The notes beneath the pieces are model-generated. The model was not told the DNA's origin and did no database searches. It saw nothing but the letters and a program-made list of their open reading frames with translations. A stretch of DNA of 64,000 bases from Ophioderma brevispina (taxonomy: Eukaryota; Echinodermata; Ophiuroidea; Amphilepidida; Ophiodermatidae). Location: NCBI GenBank assembly GCA_023653785.1, contig JAMKCH010012697.1:1-64000 (forward strand), written 5' to 3'. Position numbers and translations under genes: made by a program. This document shows, in pieces, positions 47,165 through 59,629 of the stretch (within the stretch, counting starts at the first letter, position 1; every line of letters starts with the position of its first letter).

Positions 47165-48775
47165 CTATAGTCTCTACAAAAAAAAAGATGTTAGCGTAGC
47201 GGCCGAGTTCGAAAAAGTGCTCCGAGTTTCGAAGTTACCCCTCCCCTCCGACAACAAAAACACAACCACCTTTATTTGATTAAGGATAAATATATGGATT
47301 TAGAAAATGATGGTTGTGGTGAAAATATTTGGTGGGCAGGGAATGACTTTCTAGGCCGAAAAAATGCATTTTGGACTGCAAATTATCAGATTATTTTTTT
47401 TATTTTTTTAAAGTAAAAATAGTACAATCGTTATAGTTTGGTTAATCCTTTGGTTGATATAGGTTTTATCATTGCATAACGGGTTCAGGCACAATACCCT
47501 AAGTCCCCTGTGGTGACACTGTGATATACATTCAAGGATGTTTTTAGGGGAATCTACCAAGTGATTCTTCTGGGTTGCTAAATATTCTAGAACCCCTTAT
47601 AGATTGTATCACCAAATCCACGAAATCTACATCCCCCATAAGACGTCAGAGCCATTGATAGCTATTTGAATCATGATTTAAAATTAGTTTTGATAAACTA
47701 AGCCAGAAACATCTCATTACAATTCTTGGCCCCACCGCACTCCACTTACGTCAGTTAGCACTCAAAAAAAACGCGGATTTTTTTTACTACCAACCACAAC
47801 ACACACGTTCCCTGCCACCAATCATATTTCTGTGAACCCAACTATTTTTAACCCATAAGTTTTAATCAATCCAATATTTATAGTTTTGTTCATCACAAGA
47901 CACAGCATATATCATAGTACAATGATATAATAAATGATATAACTATAGGACAATGCCACTAATGAAAAGGACTTTAGCGAAACATATATTTCCAATTAGA
48001 CACAAGTGAACTCTAACATCACAATAAATCTCTTCCCTTGACGACATATAACTGAAGGAGATGAAGCACAGCACATGCTCCAGATCCACTTACAGGGGTT
48101 CTTCTTATCCCGCCCGCCAAAAAATTAAGACTTTATCTGCAGTAATATTCAATACAACCACTCCGGAATATAATTTGCAACATAGTAAAAAAAGTAGGAT
48201 GAATGCTACTTACATATTTTAACAGGGGGGTTGGCAGGTGTCGGTATTCTTCCGTAGTAAATGCATTTAATTATGAGATAACATTGCATGCTCCAGTGGA
48301 ACGAGCGTAAATGCATAATCAACGCAAGGGCACGTTGGGGCGGCTGCAGTGGAGCCATCTTCAAGATTACATATATGAAAAACTATTTCGACCAATTCAA
48401 AATTCAGAACAGGGGGCACAGTACACAAAACAACAATACGAACAGGACGTTCACAAAAAACACGGTAAACAAAATCCGACTATTGGATAAAAAAAAAGAT
48501 ACATGGACTATTAAACAAAAAATGGAATGGATAACACACTATAGGGAATGATAAGATGTTTTTTCATTTTTGTTTTGAAAGAAATGAGTGCATTCGGCCC
48601 CGGCACGTTTTAAAGGGATCGGTAAGTTTTTTTACAATATTTTCTATCTTGACGATAGAATCAGTCCGGTTGCGTCCTTGTCCTGTAGAGGGGAGGTCTC
48701 TCTCCCCGGTTGTCGACAAAATTGTGCAGTAAAACCCATCGCTTTAACACTATAGGGGATCCAATTTCTGATTTT
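47165..48775. mobile_element. Foldback-type element in copy A (interrupted)
   Basis: Counterpart of 53320-54265. Left arm 47165-47450 (TCTCTACAAAA, CCCCTCCCCTCCG, ATGATGGTTGTGG) and right arm 47700-47840 plus 48645-48775, separated by an insertion of about 0.8 kb that is private to this copy. Confidence 0.5.
47850..48640. other. 0.8-kb segment present only in copy A
   Basis: Absent from copy B, where about 45 different bases join the flanks. Contains a plus-strand frame (48288-48551, 87 codons) rich in N, K and T without a recognisable domain. Could be an insertion in A or a deletion in B. Confidence 0.6.
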
Positions 48776-51700
48776 GCTAGAGACTAAAGGACATTCTCTA
48801 CCTGATTGAAGAAAAAACACTCAAGTAACTTTCAATAAATTAACGATCTAAATCAAGAAGCCTAAAGCAAAATATTAACCGCTCGCCCTAAAATCAATTC
48901 CGTGCTGACTAGAGCATTTCCTAGTGAATGAGTACTCAAGCGATTCTCACCACCCTACACTTGAATAAAGGGCCCTGCAGGGATCGGGGATAAGACAATC
49001 ACCACATAGGCCTGATCGACCGGGCTCACACCCCACACACACACAACTATCAGTAAATACTAAATCAGCACAGGACTCCATGTTAGTTCCACCAGAGAAG
49101 ATGAGAAAGAAGGAGTTTTTCACTCTGGCTCGATTTGCATACTCCATGATACCCAGGATTACTCTCATTCATAGCTCAGTGTTAGGCATTCAAGGGCATC
49201 CTCGATTTTAGACCAAATGAGTAATGTGTTAACAGCATCAAGCTTGGCCGTTGGGAAGGTTTCCATCAACACTTGGAAGTTCAGGAATTTGACACCCACT
49301 ATTACCATACCCAAATATGCTTATTAATTTCAGCTATCCAATCACGATTCTGAACCACTTATCCCGAGCGTTGTTATGACCCTGATGTATTCATTTTACC
49401 TCGTTGGCCCGAATAATAGAGGAAACCATCAGTGGGCTTTTCTAACGCAACCGCCACAATAAAGAAAGACACCATTTGAATCAAACGACCCAGAAAAGCA
49501 CAAAACGCGGACACTTTTTTCGGTAAGCTACATTGTGATCAAGGTTTTGGGGGTGTCAAGGTCAATAAAAGAGTTATTATTTTTAGGCCTTAATTACAAT
49601 TATGTCCGGTTATTTCCTGTGAAATAGTGATATGATGAATGATTCGATAATTGCATTGTAATACATCGCTCAACCCATACTTGTTCTGGTGTCAGAAGTG
49701 TCCAAATTGCTAATAATACTTTGAAAATTGTTTGGCGGTCAAAAGTGACGCTTTAATAACTAATGCAGGCGAGTACGTTTTCCTGTCCTGGTCATGTAGG
49801 GCGAGGACGTTGGGACAGGTTGCTTTTATTACGCTTTTTTTCCCAATTCCCATCTCGTATGGAACTAGACTTGTATTTGTTAAGTGTAACCCTAACACGA
49901 TCATTCATGGACAACGGGTATATGTCAGCTTTAGTTTGAGCTGCGTTTTTATTACGTCTCTAAACAGACCATGTAGTTTTTGACGCTGTGCCGTCTACTT
50001 TTTCTTACACAAAGGAATGTCCCGTGTCAAGGTTCACGTGCCCCATACCACGCTGGGTCAGTTGCAACACTCGTGTGGGTTTTCGGTTCAATTGCCAATA
50101 CACAGTCAATTTTAACGAAAAGAAAATACACAAGTATCCTAGTATTATGATAGAAAGTTCATCATTAAAATATACAACACCACCTATCCACACGATATCA
50201 AGTATGCAGCTCCACAACCAACGCTTTCTGAACTAGAAACACCTTTTCAAATGAATCTTTTTTTGTTATTCCAAGTCAATAATTTATGTAATTTCCTCGC
50301 ACACGTGCGTCTGTTCACCCTTTAACCTTTTGTCATTAACCTTGAGCATGATTAAATAATTGTGGATATTGTTCCAACTTTATGCTTGTAGCGATTTACC
50401 CTGCGCCTTTGATGTATTTTATTCTCACAGTGAGCACAATAATGCTAACATCCCGCGGTACATAACCAGTACAAGAAAATTGCCGAATATGTCCAACCAT
50501 TGTTTCGGACAAAACATTTTCATAACTAGCATAATATTAAAGTATCAAGGTGCTCGGCTAATATACCCACGATTTATATCCCAAGATCCCCCCCCAACAA
50601 GACCTAGGCCTAAATGGTGAAGAAATCATAACTCTCAAACTAACCTTACACGATCAATGCTCCAACATTTGTTCGGGAGATGCAGAAGAAAAAGGTTTCC
50701 TATCATGCTACCAATGGCCACATCACGCTATAACTGACCAATGTGTACACCCCCCTAATGTCCGCCCACAAAAGCTACTAATGTAGACCTTACATATATT
50801 ATAGGCCTATGTTAACTAAAAAAACATACTTTAGACATGCCAACACTATGCGCTCTGTGCCATTTCAGGAAGTTTTACCCTCACACCCCCGCCGCCCAAC
50901 AACACCTGAGTGTGCTCTTTATTTTGAATAACATTTCATTTTGGAGCCTGTTTGACTGAAGAAAGTTTTGTTTATTGAGTTGAAAATTTGTCAATCATTT
51001 AAATTCAGTAACTTAATCTATATTTTCCAGAGTCCACTCTAATCCATTCATTTTTTCGAGTCACTTCTCGTAAAATGATTCACATCAAAACCTCCTTTTA
51101 TTTTATTAGAACATTCGGCAAAAAGCCACAGAAATGAGACCAATATGCTGATTAAAGCACTAAATTAAAGTGAAGCCTTATAAACAACAAAAATTAAAAT
51201 TAAAGGGAACTAAAAATATCAAAGGGAACTAAAATGAAGAACAGAAAATATATTGTTAAAAGACTTCAAGGTTTTGTTTCACACCATGAAATAACTTATT
51301 TTAAAACAGCTTAACTTTGATGAAAATTAATTTCCCTTCAAAACTTCAAGAATGTTTTTGTTAAAAACATTTAAAATAATTTTTAAAATTGATCATTTCC
51401 CCCCAAAACTTTCTGAACTTAAATCAGTGTATGTTTGCATATGTCAGAGAATATCAATTAAATCATAAATAGGGCCTATACCCGGGGCCTATGTCATTCA
51501 ATGACTATGGCATAGACTATATGATTACAGGTTGCAGTGAAGAGATTTCACATTTATCAGGTATCACGAACAAACCATCGAAAACCTGATTTTTGAACTG
51601 ATTGCCAAAAGCTTATTTCGTTAAGAATATCCCCATTGATCAACGTGATTAAGCTGACGAAATAGTTTTGTCTACAAAAATTGTGAGATATTCTTAATTT

Positions 51701-53319
51701 CGTATAGGAGCAAAATACGAAAAATTCAGCCTACGTAGTGAAATGAAAGAAAATAAAAATCACTTTTTGTTTTACCTTTAAGACATTGGTCTGTTGCAAA
51801 ATACATAAGGTAAGGAACTCGTTTGAGTGTACTAATTAACCACTAATATTGCTCCTTTGCACCTTTAAAAGATGAATACAGGACAACTTTAAAATTCTTT
51901 CCTTTCCAAAGATTTAAAACAAACCCATAAAATCCTATTTTATCAGTGTTAACACATGAAATCTATAGGGGTAGTTGCAACAAGTGTTGCAATTGACCCC
52001 GATTATGGCAGCATGACATGTGCACCCCTACCCCAATTCAGTTAAGCATACAAATCTACAATTTAGGGGTGGCGGGTTGATATGGCAACCCAACTAATAT
52101 CAGTCATTCCCTTCGCCTCAAACTACACAGCTTTATCCTCAGGCCGTTAACTGCACAAGTTCGTTGTCTCAATTTTACTTAGCGTGCTCATAACAACACA
52201 GTTTTTTGGAGATATATTTCCCCCCTGGCCGTAGCAGCCGCCGTTTTAGTTAGGGCTAGGTAATGCAATTAGAGAAGGGCGGGGCCCAAATATATGTGAG
52301 TAATACAGCTTTGGAGTCACTTTCTGCAAGGCATGAGCGCTAGGCCGGTATTGTTGTTGCATCGTGCCCCCGTTCGTGTGTGGCAACCGGCCCCGGTGTT
52401 CCCCTACTGGTCAAACCAAAGTGATATATGACCTTGCAAATACCAATTGACAACGGGTACATGGACTGTTTTGGGATTTAATGACAGGTTATGTAATGTT
52501 CCTCCATGCAAGTAGCGTAAGTCTGGTGGTCCAATCGATTCGATTTAAGCGATGAGAGGAATCGGCGTTGAAATTGAACAGTTATCTTTGAAGCAGCAGT
52601 GCGAACCACCTCCTTTCTTTCTCATCTCTCGGTAGTCACTAGTAATAGGACAAAACTAGATTTTACTTAAGGTAGTTAGGAACACCAATAACGGATACAG
52701 TTTACCGTAAGGCATTAGAATTTAACGGTTCCCACATATTCAATCCTCGGCGTCACAGAAATCGGCGAAAGACCAGAATTCCCGATGGCACAGCCACGGC
52801 GGGGCGCCAGGGGACAAAACAAGGGTAAAAATCCTAAAAATTATCAACCGAATAATCGATTCGCAAAAATCAGTGGATAATAGTCTATGTTTATATGATA
52901 GAATAAATCTATAAAAGTATACTAAAGGCGTTTTTAACTGGTCCTCGGCCTACAGAGTAGACAACGCGACTTGTAAAAAGAACTTACCTGGTTTGTTAAG
53001 GGCAGGGGCAGTCGCTAGACATTTTGTCAGGGGGGGGGGGGTTGTTGTTTTTGTAAAGTGAAAAAGAAGAAATGAAGAAATGTTATTGCTGCAGGAAGAG
53101 TCCTTGGAGTAGCATAGTGAATGCGAAGAATATAAAACACAATAGCTAGAGCACCGGGCCTTGCGAGAACACTCCCGGTGAACAAGACAAGAGGGATGGG
53201 GACCCACCCCGGCATTAGGGAACGGCAATCTATGACAGAACAAAGCCGGGATATGATGTGGCGTCCAGCAGAGCAGGGAAAGCGCCGCAGTCTACAAAAA
53301 ACTAACAAGATGGTAAGTG

Positions 53320-54265
53320 ACTATAGTCTCTACAAAAAAAAAAAAAAGATAGTAGCGGAGCGGCCGAGCTTCGAAAAGTGCTCGAGTTTTCGAGTTACCC
53401 CTCCCCTCCGTACAACAAAACACAACCACCTTTATTTGAAGGATAAATATATGAGATTTAAGAAAATGATGGTTGTGGTTGAAATATTTGGTGGCAGGGA
53501 TGATTTCTAGGCCGAAAATGCATTTTGGACTGCAAATTACGCGAAATTATTATTTTTTTAATTTTTTTTAAAGTAAAAATAGTACAATCTTATATTTATG
53601 GTATCCTTTTTGTTATTGATATAGGTTTTATACATTGCATAAAGGGTTCAGGTAATACCCGGCTGCGATGGTTATCTCGATGTATGTTTGCTGATAAGGG
53701 AAAGCGCTGATCCCGATCTGCTGCATCCCTTGAAATGATGCTAAATGGTTTATGGTATGGTTGGGCCACAGTGATCAGCGACCATTTGTGAAAGCGCTTA
53801 GAGGCCAATAGCATAAGGCGCTATATAAATCTCTGCTATTATTATATTATTATTACTCGTTGTGGTGACATGTGATAAAAAGGATGTTTTTTAGGGGAAA
53901 AAGTGATTTTGGGGCTAAAATTCTAGACCCTTTATATATTGTATAAAACAGAAATCTAAAATATAAATGTCAGAGATTGATAGTATTGCATCATGATTAA
54001 AATTAGTTTTGCTAAGAAATTAATAAATCTTGACATTCTTAAGTTTTTAGCTCAAAAACGGGATTTTTTTACCCAAAAAACACCCCTGCCACCAAAATTT
54101 TTGACCACAACCATCATTTTTTTAAATTATGTATTACTATCTTTCGAATAGAAGTGGTTGCGTTTTGTTGTACCGAGGGGAGGGGTTGTCGACAATTTTG
54201 CAGTCCAAACCGCTACACTATAGGGGACAAACTGATTTTGTAGAGATAAAGGAATCCTAACGATT
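53320..54265. mobile_element. Non-autonomous DNA element with arms of about 200 bp (foldback/MITE)
   Basis: Left arm from GTCTCTACAAAA through CCCCTCCCCTCCGTACAACAA to ATGATGGTTGTGGTT and TTTGGTGGCAGGG (53320-53510). The right arm is its complement: ACCACAACCATCAT at 54108, TTGTTGTACCGAGGGGAGGGG at 54167, and TTTTGTAGAGAT near 54235. The centre has no coding capacity and holds the SINE. Confidence 0.65.
53661..53856 (+). mobile_element. SINE with LINE2-like tail, present in copy B only
   Basis: About 196 bases inserted between AATACCC and the GTGGTGACA flank relative to copy A. The 3' half reads GTGAAAGCGCTTAGAGGCC, then GGCGCTATATAAAT, then an ATT-repeat tail. That is the familiar tail of many aquatic-animal SINEs and their partner L2/CR1-type LINEs. 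The 5' half (GGCTGCGATGGTTATCTC) may be a tRNA-derived head, but I cannot confirm the A and B boxes. Confidence 0.72.
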
Positions 54266-55104
54266 GAAAGAAAAAACACTAAGTAATTTCAATAAATTAA
54301 CGATCTAAATCCAGAAGCCTAAAGCAAAATAAAGATCGTTAAAATCAATCGATGCTGAATAGAGATAGTGAATGATTACTCAAGGACTCCAACCTACATT
54401 GAATAAAAGGGCTGCCAGGGATCGGGGATAATGACAAATCAATACACACACACAACTATCTGTAAATATATTCAGCACAGACTCCATGTTAGTCACCAGA
54501 GAAGATGAGAAAGAAGGAGATGGCTCGATTTTGCAATCCGATTACCCAGGATTACTCTCATTCATCAGCTCATTGTTAGGAAACTTCAAGGGCCACTCGA
54601 TTAGACCAAATTGAAGTAATGTGTTCAACCGCCTCAAGCTTGGCCGTTCGGGAAGGTTTCACAACAGGAAGTAATTGACACACTCCCACTAAAATAGCTT
54701 ATTAATTTTCCAGCTAAAAGATGAACTCCGCGGTTGTTCTGACTGATTGTTATTTATTTTAATCGTTGGCGAAATAATAGAGGAAATCAGTGGCTTTTTA
54801 ACGAAAGAAACAGCAAAATCGACCCTTTTTCGGTAAGCTAACATTGATTCAAGGTTTTGGGGGTCAATGAAAGATGTTATTATTTTAGCCTAATTTACAA
54901 ATATCCGGTTATTTCCTGTGAAATATGATATGATGAATGATTAGATAAATGCATTTTCAATGCATCGCAACCATACTTTTTTGTGTCAGAAAGTGTCCAA
55001 AGTGCCAAAATACTTTGAAAATTTGGGGTCAAAGTTGTTTATAACTGATGCAGGCGAGTACGTTTCGCTGTAGGGGAGACCGGGGCCGGTTGCAACGCTT
55101 TTTT

Positions 55105-55197
55105 GTCGGGTCGCCTTAGCGACCCGACTATAGAAACCACTGCTCTCAAAATTGCGAAGGAGTCTATTTCTATAGCTGAAGGTCATTTCATTAAATG

Positions 55198-55229
<32 letters not shown>
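55105..55229 (+). mobile_element. Hairpin-ended element, left half (unit 1) with A24 end
   Basis: Starts with a perfect hairpin, GTCGGGTCGC-CTTA-GCGACCCGAC (55105-55128), then about 77 bases and a run of exactly 24 A (55206-55229). Beyond the A-run the sequence jumps back to flanking sequence. The matching right half is at 55692-55955. The site is empty in copy A and at 55441-55470. Confidence 0.7.
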
Positions 55230-55691
55230 GATGTTATTATTTTAGCCTAATTTACAAATATCCGGTTATTTCCTGTGAAATATGATATGATGAATGATTA
55301 GATAAATGCATTTTCAATGCATCGCAACCATACTTTTTTGTGTCAGAAAGTGTCCAAAGTGCCAAAATACTTTGAAAATTTGGGGTCAAAGTTGTTTATA
55401 ACTGATGCAGGCGAGTACGTTTCGCTGTAGGGGAGACCGGGGCCGGTTGCAACGCTTTTTTTTCCCAATTCATCGTAGTAACTAGACTATTTGTTAAAGG
55501 TAACCACAATACATTTCATTTGAAAGGGTCATATGTCAGCTTTATTTTGAGCTGCGTTTTTAAGTCTTAACAGACATGTAGTTTTTGAGCTGTGATTATT
55601 TTAAAACAGGGTGTCAAGTGTTTCAACGTGCCCCATACCACGGGGTCAGTTGCAACACTAGTGTGGGGCAATTGCAACACAGTCAATAAAG

Positions 55692-55955
55692 AAAAAAAAA
55701 AAAAAAAAAAAAAAACCAAGGTCAAAGGTCAACGGGAGATCAAGTTGTAAACAAGGTGATTGGTTCTAATGCAATCTTATGCTCATGTATCAAACATCTA
55801 CTTTAATTCAGTTATGAGATTTCTTTTTATACATGTTTCTATAATAAAAGTGCAACTTAAAACTAGAAAACCATCTACTCCTTTAAATGCTTTTTAATGT
55901 TGTTCTTATTTCTTGTAAAATTATGCCTGGCGACCCGACAGTTTTTTTTTAAATA
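55692..55955 (+). mobile_element. Hairpin-ended element, right half (unit 1)
   Basis: Starts with exactly 24 A (55692-55715), then AAGGTCAAAGGTCAACGGG, and ends GGCGACCCGACA at 55929-55940, the complement of the left terminus TGTCGGGTCGCC. It is followed by the expected right flank (TTTTCCCAATTCATCG). Left and right halves together suggest an insertion of about 350 bases with a poly(A) interior. Confidence 0.7.
55719..55731 (+). promoter_or_regulatory. DR1 nuclear-receptor motif AGGTCAAAGGTCA
   Basis: Two perfect AGGTCA half-sites in direct repeat with one-base spacing, the consensus for RXR/HNF4/COUP-type receptors. It is inside the hairpin element and repeated at 57522-57534. Binding is inferred from the motif. 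Confidence 0.5.
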
Positions 55956-56288
55956 CTTGTTTTCCCAATTCATCGTAGTAACTAGACTATTTGTTAAAGG
56001 TAACCACAATACATTTCATTTGAAAGGGTCATATGTCAGCTTTATTTTGAGCTGCGTTTTTAAGTCTTAACAGACATGTAGTTTTTGAGCTGTGATTATT
56101 TTAAAACAGGGTGTCAAGTGTTTCAACGTGCCCCATACCACGGGGTCAGTTGCAACACTAGTGTGGGGCAATTGCAACACAGTCAATAAAGAAAAGAAAA
56201 CACAAAGTTATTCCAGTTTATGATCGATAAGTTCATCATTAAAATACGCAACACAATATCAAGATAACAATTATGCAGCTCACAAACG

Positions 56289-57001
56289 CCATGTTAGTCA
56301 CCAGAGAAGATGAGAAAGAAGGAGATGGCTCGATTTTGCAATCCGATTACCCAGGATTACTCTCATTCATCAGCTCATTGTTAGGAAACTTCAAGGGCCA
56401 CTCGATTAGACCAAATTGAAGTAATGTGTTCAACCGCCTCAAGCTTGGCCGTTCGGGAAGGTTTCACAACAGGAAGTAATTGACACACTCCCACTAAAAT
56501 AGCTTATTAATTTTCCAGCTAAAAGATGAACTCCGCGGTTGTTCTGACTGATTGTTATTTATTTTAATCGTTGGCGAAATAATAGAGGAAATCAGTGGCT
56601 TTTTAACGAAAGAAACAGCAAAATCGACCCTTTTTCGGTAAGCTAACATTGATTCAAGGTTTTGGGGGTCAATGAAAGATGTTATTATTTTAGCCTAATT
56701 TACAAATATCCGGTTATTTCCTGTGAAATATGATATGATGAATGATTAGATAAATGCATTTTCAATGCATCGCAACCATACTTTTTTGTGTCAGAAAGTG
56801 TCCAAGTGCCAAAATACTTTGAAAATTTGGGGTCAAAGTTGTTTATAACTGATGCAGGCGAGTACGTTTCGCTGTAGGGGAGACCGGGGCCGGTTGCAAC
56901 GCTTTTTTGTCGGGTCGCCTTAGCGACCCGACTATAGAAACCACTGCTCTCAAAATTGCGAAGGAGTCTATTTCTATAGCTGAAGGTCATTTCATTAAAT
57001 G

Positions 57002-57033
<32 letters not shown>

Positions 57034-58091
57034 GATGTTATTATTTTAGCCTAATTTACAAATATCCGGTTATTTCCTGTGAAATATGATATGATGAATG
57101 ATTAGATAAATGCATTTTCAATGCATCGCAACCATACTTTTTTGTGTCAGAAAGTGTCCAAGTGCCAAAATACTTTGAAAATTTGGGGTCAAAGTTGTTT
57201 ATAACTGATGCAGGCGAGTACGTTTCGCTGTAGGGGAGACCGGGGCCGGTTGCAACGCTTTTTTTTCCCAATTCATCGTAGTAACTAGACTATTTGTTAA
57301 AGGTAACCACAATACATTTCATTTGAAAGGGTCATATGTCAGCTTTATTTTGAGCTGCGTTTTTAAGTCTTAACAGACATGTAGTTTTTGAGCTGTGATT
57401 ATTTTAAAACAGGGTGTCAAGTGTTTCAACGTGCCCCATACCACGGGGTCAGTTGCAACACTAGTGTGGGGCAATTGCAACACAGTCAATAAAGAAAAAA
57501 AAAAAAAAAAAAAAAAAACCAAGGTCAAAGGTCAACGGGAGATCAAGTTGTAAACAAGGTGATTGGTTCTAATGCAATCTTATGCTCATGTATCAAACAT
57601 CTACTTTAATTCAGTTATGAGATTTCTTTTTATACATGTTTCTATAATAAAAGTGCAACTTAAAACTAGAAAACCATCTACTCCTTTAAATGCTTTTTAA
57701 TGTTGTTCTTATTTCTTGTAAAATTATGCCTGGCGACCCGACAGTTTTTTTTTAAATACTTGTTTTCCCAATTCATCGTAGTAACTAGACTATTTGTTAA
57801 AGGTAACCACAATACATTTCATTTGAAAGGGTCATATGTCAGCTTTATTTTGAGCTGCGTTTTTAAGTCTTAACAGACATGTAGTTTTTGAGCTGTGATT
57901 ATTTTAAAACAGGGTGTCAAGTGTTTCAACGTGCCCCATACCACGGGGTCAGTTGCAACACTAGTGTGGGGCAATTGCAACACAGTCAATAAAGAAAAGA
58001 AAACACAAAGTTATTCCAGTTTATGATCGATAAGTTCATCATTAAAATACGCAACACAATATCAAGATAACAATTATGCAGCTCACAAACG
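56289..58091. repeat. 1.8-kb tandem duplication, unit 2
   Basis: Copy of 54485-56288, including the hairpin-element halves: left 56909-57033 with A24 at 57010-57033, right 57495-57760 with A24 at 57495-57518. At its end the sequence returns to order shared with copy A (GCTTTTGAAATAGAACACC). Confidence 0.95.
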
Positions 58092-59594
58092 CTTTTGAAA
58101 TAGAACACCTTTTCAACTGAATCTTTTTGTTACAAGTCAAACATGCAGTGCTTCTGTTACTTTACCTTTGTCATAATTGGCATGCATAAATAATTGTGTA
58201 TATTTAATATGCTTGTGCGAATGCGCTGATGTATTCTGTTCTCACAGTGAGCACAATAATGCTAACATAGGGCTACATAACAGTAAAGAAAATGCTAATA
58301 TACAAATTGTGGAAAAATTCTAATAATACATAATATTAAAGAAAATGCTAATATATAGATTATAAAGAAAATAGGCCTAATTGTGAAGAAATATACTTAA
58401 CACTTAATATCAATGCTAACATTTGCAGAGAAAAGGTTCATACATGTAAAGGCCAACATCACGCTTAATAATATTGCTAATAATGCTGACAAAAGCACTA
58501 ATGTAGACCTACATTATTGTAGGCCTATGTTAATAAAAAAACATACTTTAGACATGCCACATGCGCTCTGCAAGGAAGTTTATCAATGCCAACAAACTGA
58601 GTGTGCTCCTTATTTTGAATAACATTTCATTTTGAGTTTGCATTTTAAAGTTTTGTTTATTGAGTTGAAAATTTGTCAATCATTTAAATTCTTAAATCTA
58701 TATTTTCCAGAGTCACTAATCATTCATTTTTTCGAAGTCACTTATCAGTAAACGATTCACATCAAAACTCCTTTTTTATTTATTTATAACATTTGGCAAA
58801 AAGCACAGGCAAGAGCCCAATAGTGCTGACTAAAGCACTAAATTAAAGTGAAGCCTTATAAACACCAAAATTAAATAAAGGGAACTAAAATATAAAGGGA
58901 ACTAAAATGAAGAAAAAATATGTTAAAAGACTTCAAGGTTTTTACCATGAAATAACTTATTTAAACAGCTTCACTTTATTTGAGCGGCTGACTCTTATCA
59001 GAACTTCTTGGAACATTAAAATAACTTTTTAAAATTGATCATTTCAAAACTTTCTGAACTTAAAATTCAGTGTCTGTTTGAATATGTCAGATAATATCAG
59101 TTAAATCATAACTAGGGCCTATACCCGGGGCCTATGTCATTATCAATGACTATAGGCATAGACCTATTAATGATTTAAAGGTGCAATGAGAGATTTCACA
59201 TATCAGGTATCACGAAAAAAATCGAAAACCCTGATTTTTGAACTGATGCAAAGCTTTTCGTTAATAATATCCCCATCTGAAAGGATTAAGCTGATAAATA
59301 GTTTTGGTACAAAAATTGTGAGATATCTAATTTCGTATAGGAGCAAATACGAAATTCAGCCTACGTATTGAAATGAAAGCAAATAAAATCACTTTTTGTT
59401 TTCACCTTTAAGACATTTCTGTTGCCAAATACAAAGTAAGAACTCGTTTGAGTGTCTAATTAACCACTAATATTGCTCCTTTGCACCTTTAAAAGATGCA
59501 TACAGGACAACTTTAAAATTCTTTCCTTTCAAAGATTTACAACAAACCCCTAAAATCCTATTTTATCATTGGTTTAACACCATGGAAATATATA

Positions 59595-59629
59595 GGGGTC
59601 AGTTGCAACAAGCTGTTGCAGTTGACCCC
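59595..59629. repeat. Near-perfect hairpin GGGGTCAGTTGCAACA / TGTTGCAGTTGACCCC
   Basis: Sixteen-base arms with two mismatches around AGC. It is in the right subterminal part of the TAGGGGAG-ended element, and the degraded copy A counterpart is near 51968-52000. The central GTTGCAAC word is the one repeated at both ends of that element, consistent with a transposase-binding motif. Confidence 0.6.

Larger units (their letters stand above)
46981..53146. repeat. Large direct duplication, copy A
   Basis: Collinear with 53147-60676 from AGAGCACCGGGCCTTGCGAG to GCATAGTGA...AACAATAGC. Copy A carries scattered extra bases throughout. For example, 48838-49040 has several 3-10 base additions relative to 54289-54460. 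It lacks the SINE and the hairpin element of B, and it has its own 0.8-kb insertion (47850-48640). The SINE-empty site is at about 47490, and the hairpin-element empty site is ACGCTTTTTTTCCCAATT at about 49830. No gene is supported inside. Confidence 0.93.
54485..56288. repeat. 1.8-kb tandem duplication, unit 1
   Basis: From CCATGTTAGTCACCAGAG to GCTCACAAACG, repeated almost without change at 56289-58091. Only one-base differences are seen (for example GTCCAAAGTGCC versus GTCCAAGTGCC). Copy A of the large duplication has a single unit at this place. Confidence 0.95.

Noticed and set aside
54986..57271. Repeated minus-strand ORFs beginning MTFSYRNRLL or MGKKSVATG
   Set aside because: Created by tandem duplication and hairpin-element junctions. 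They read through inserted non-coding elements and are absent from copy A.
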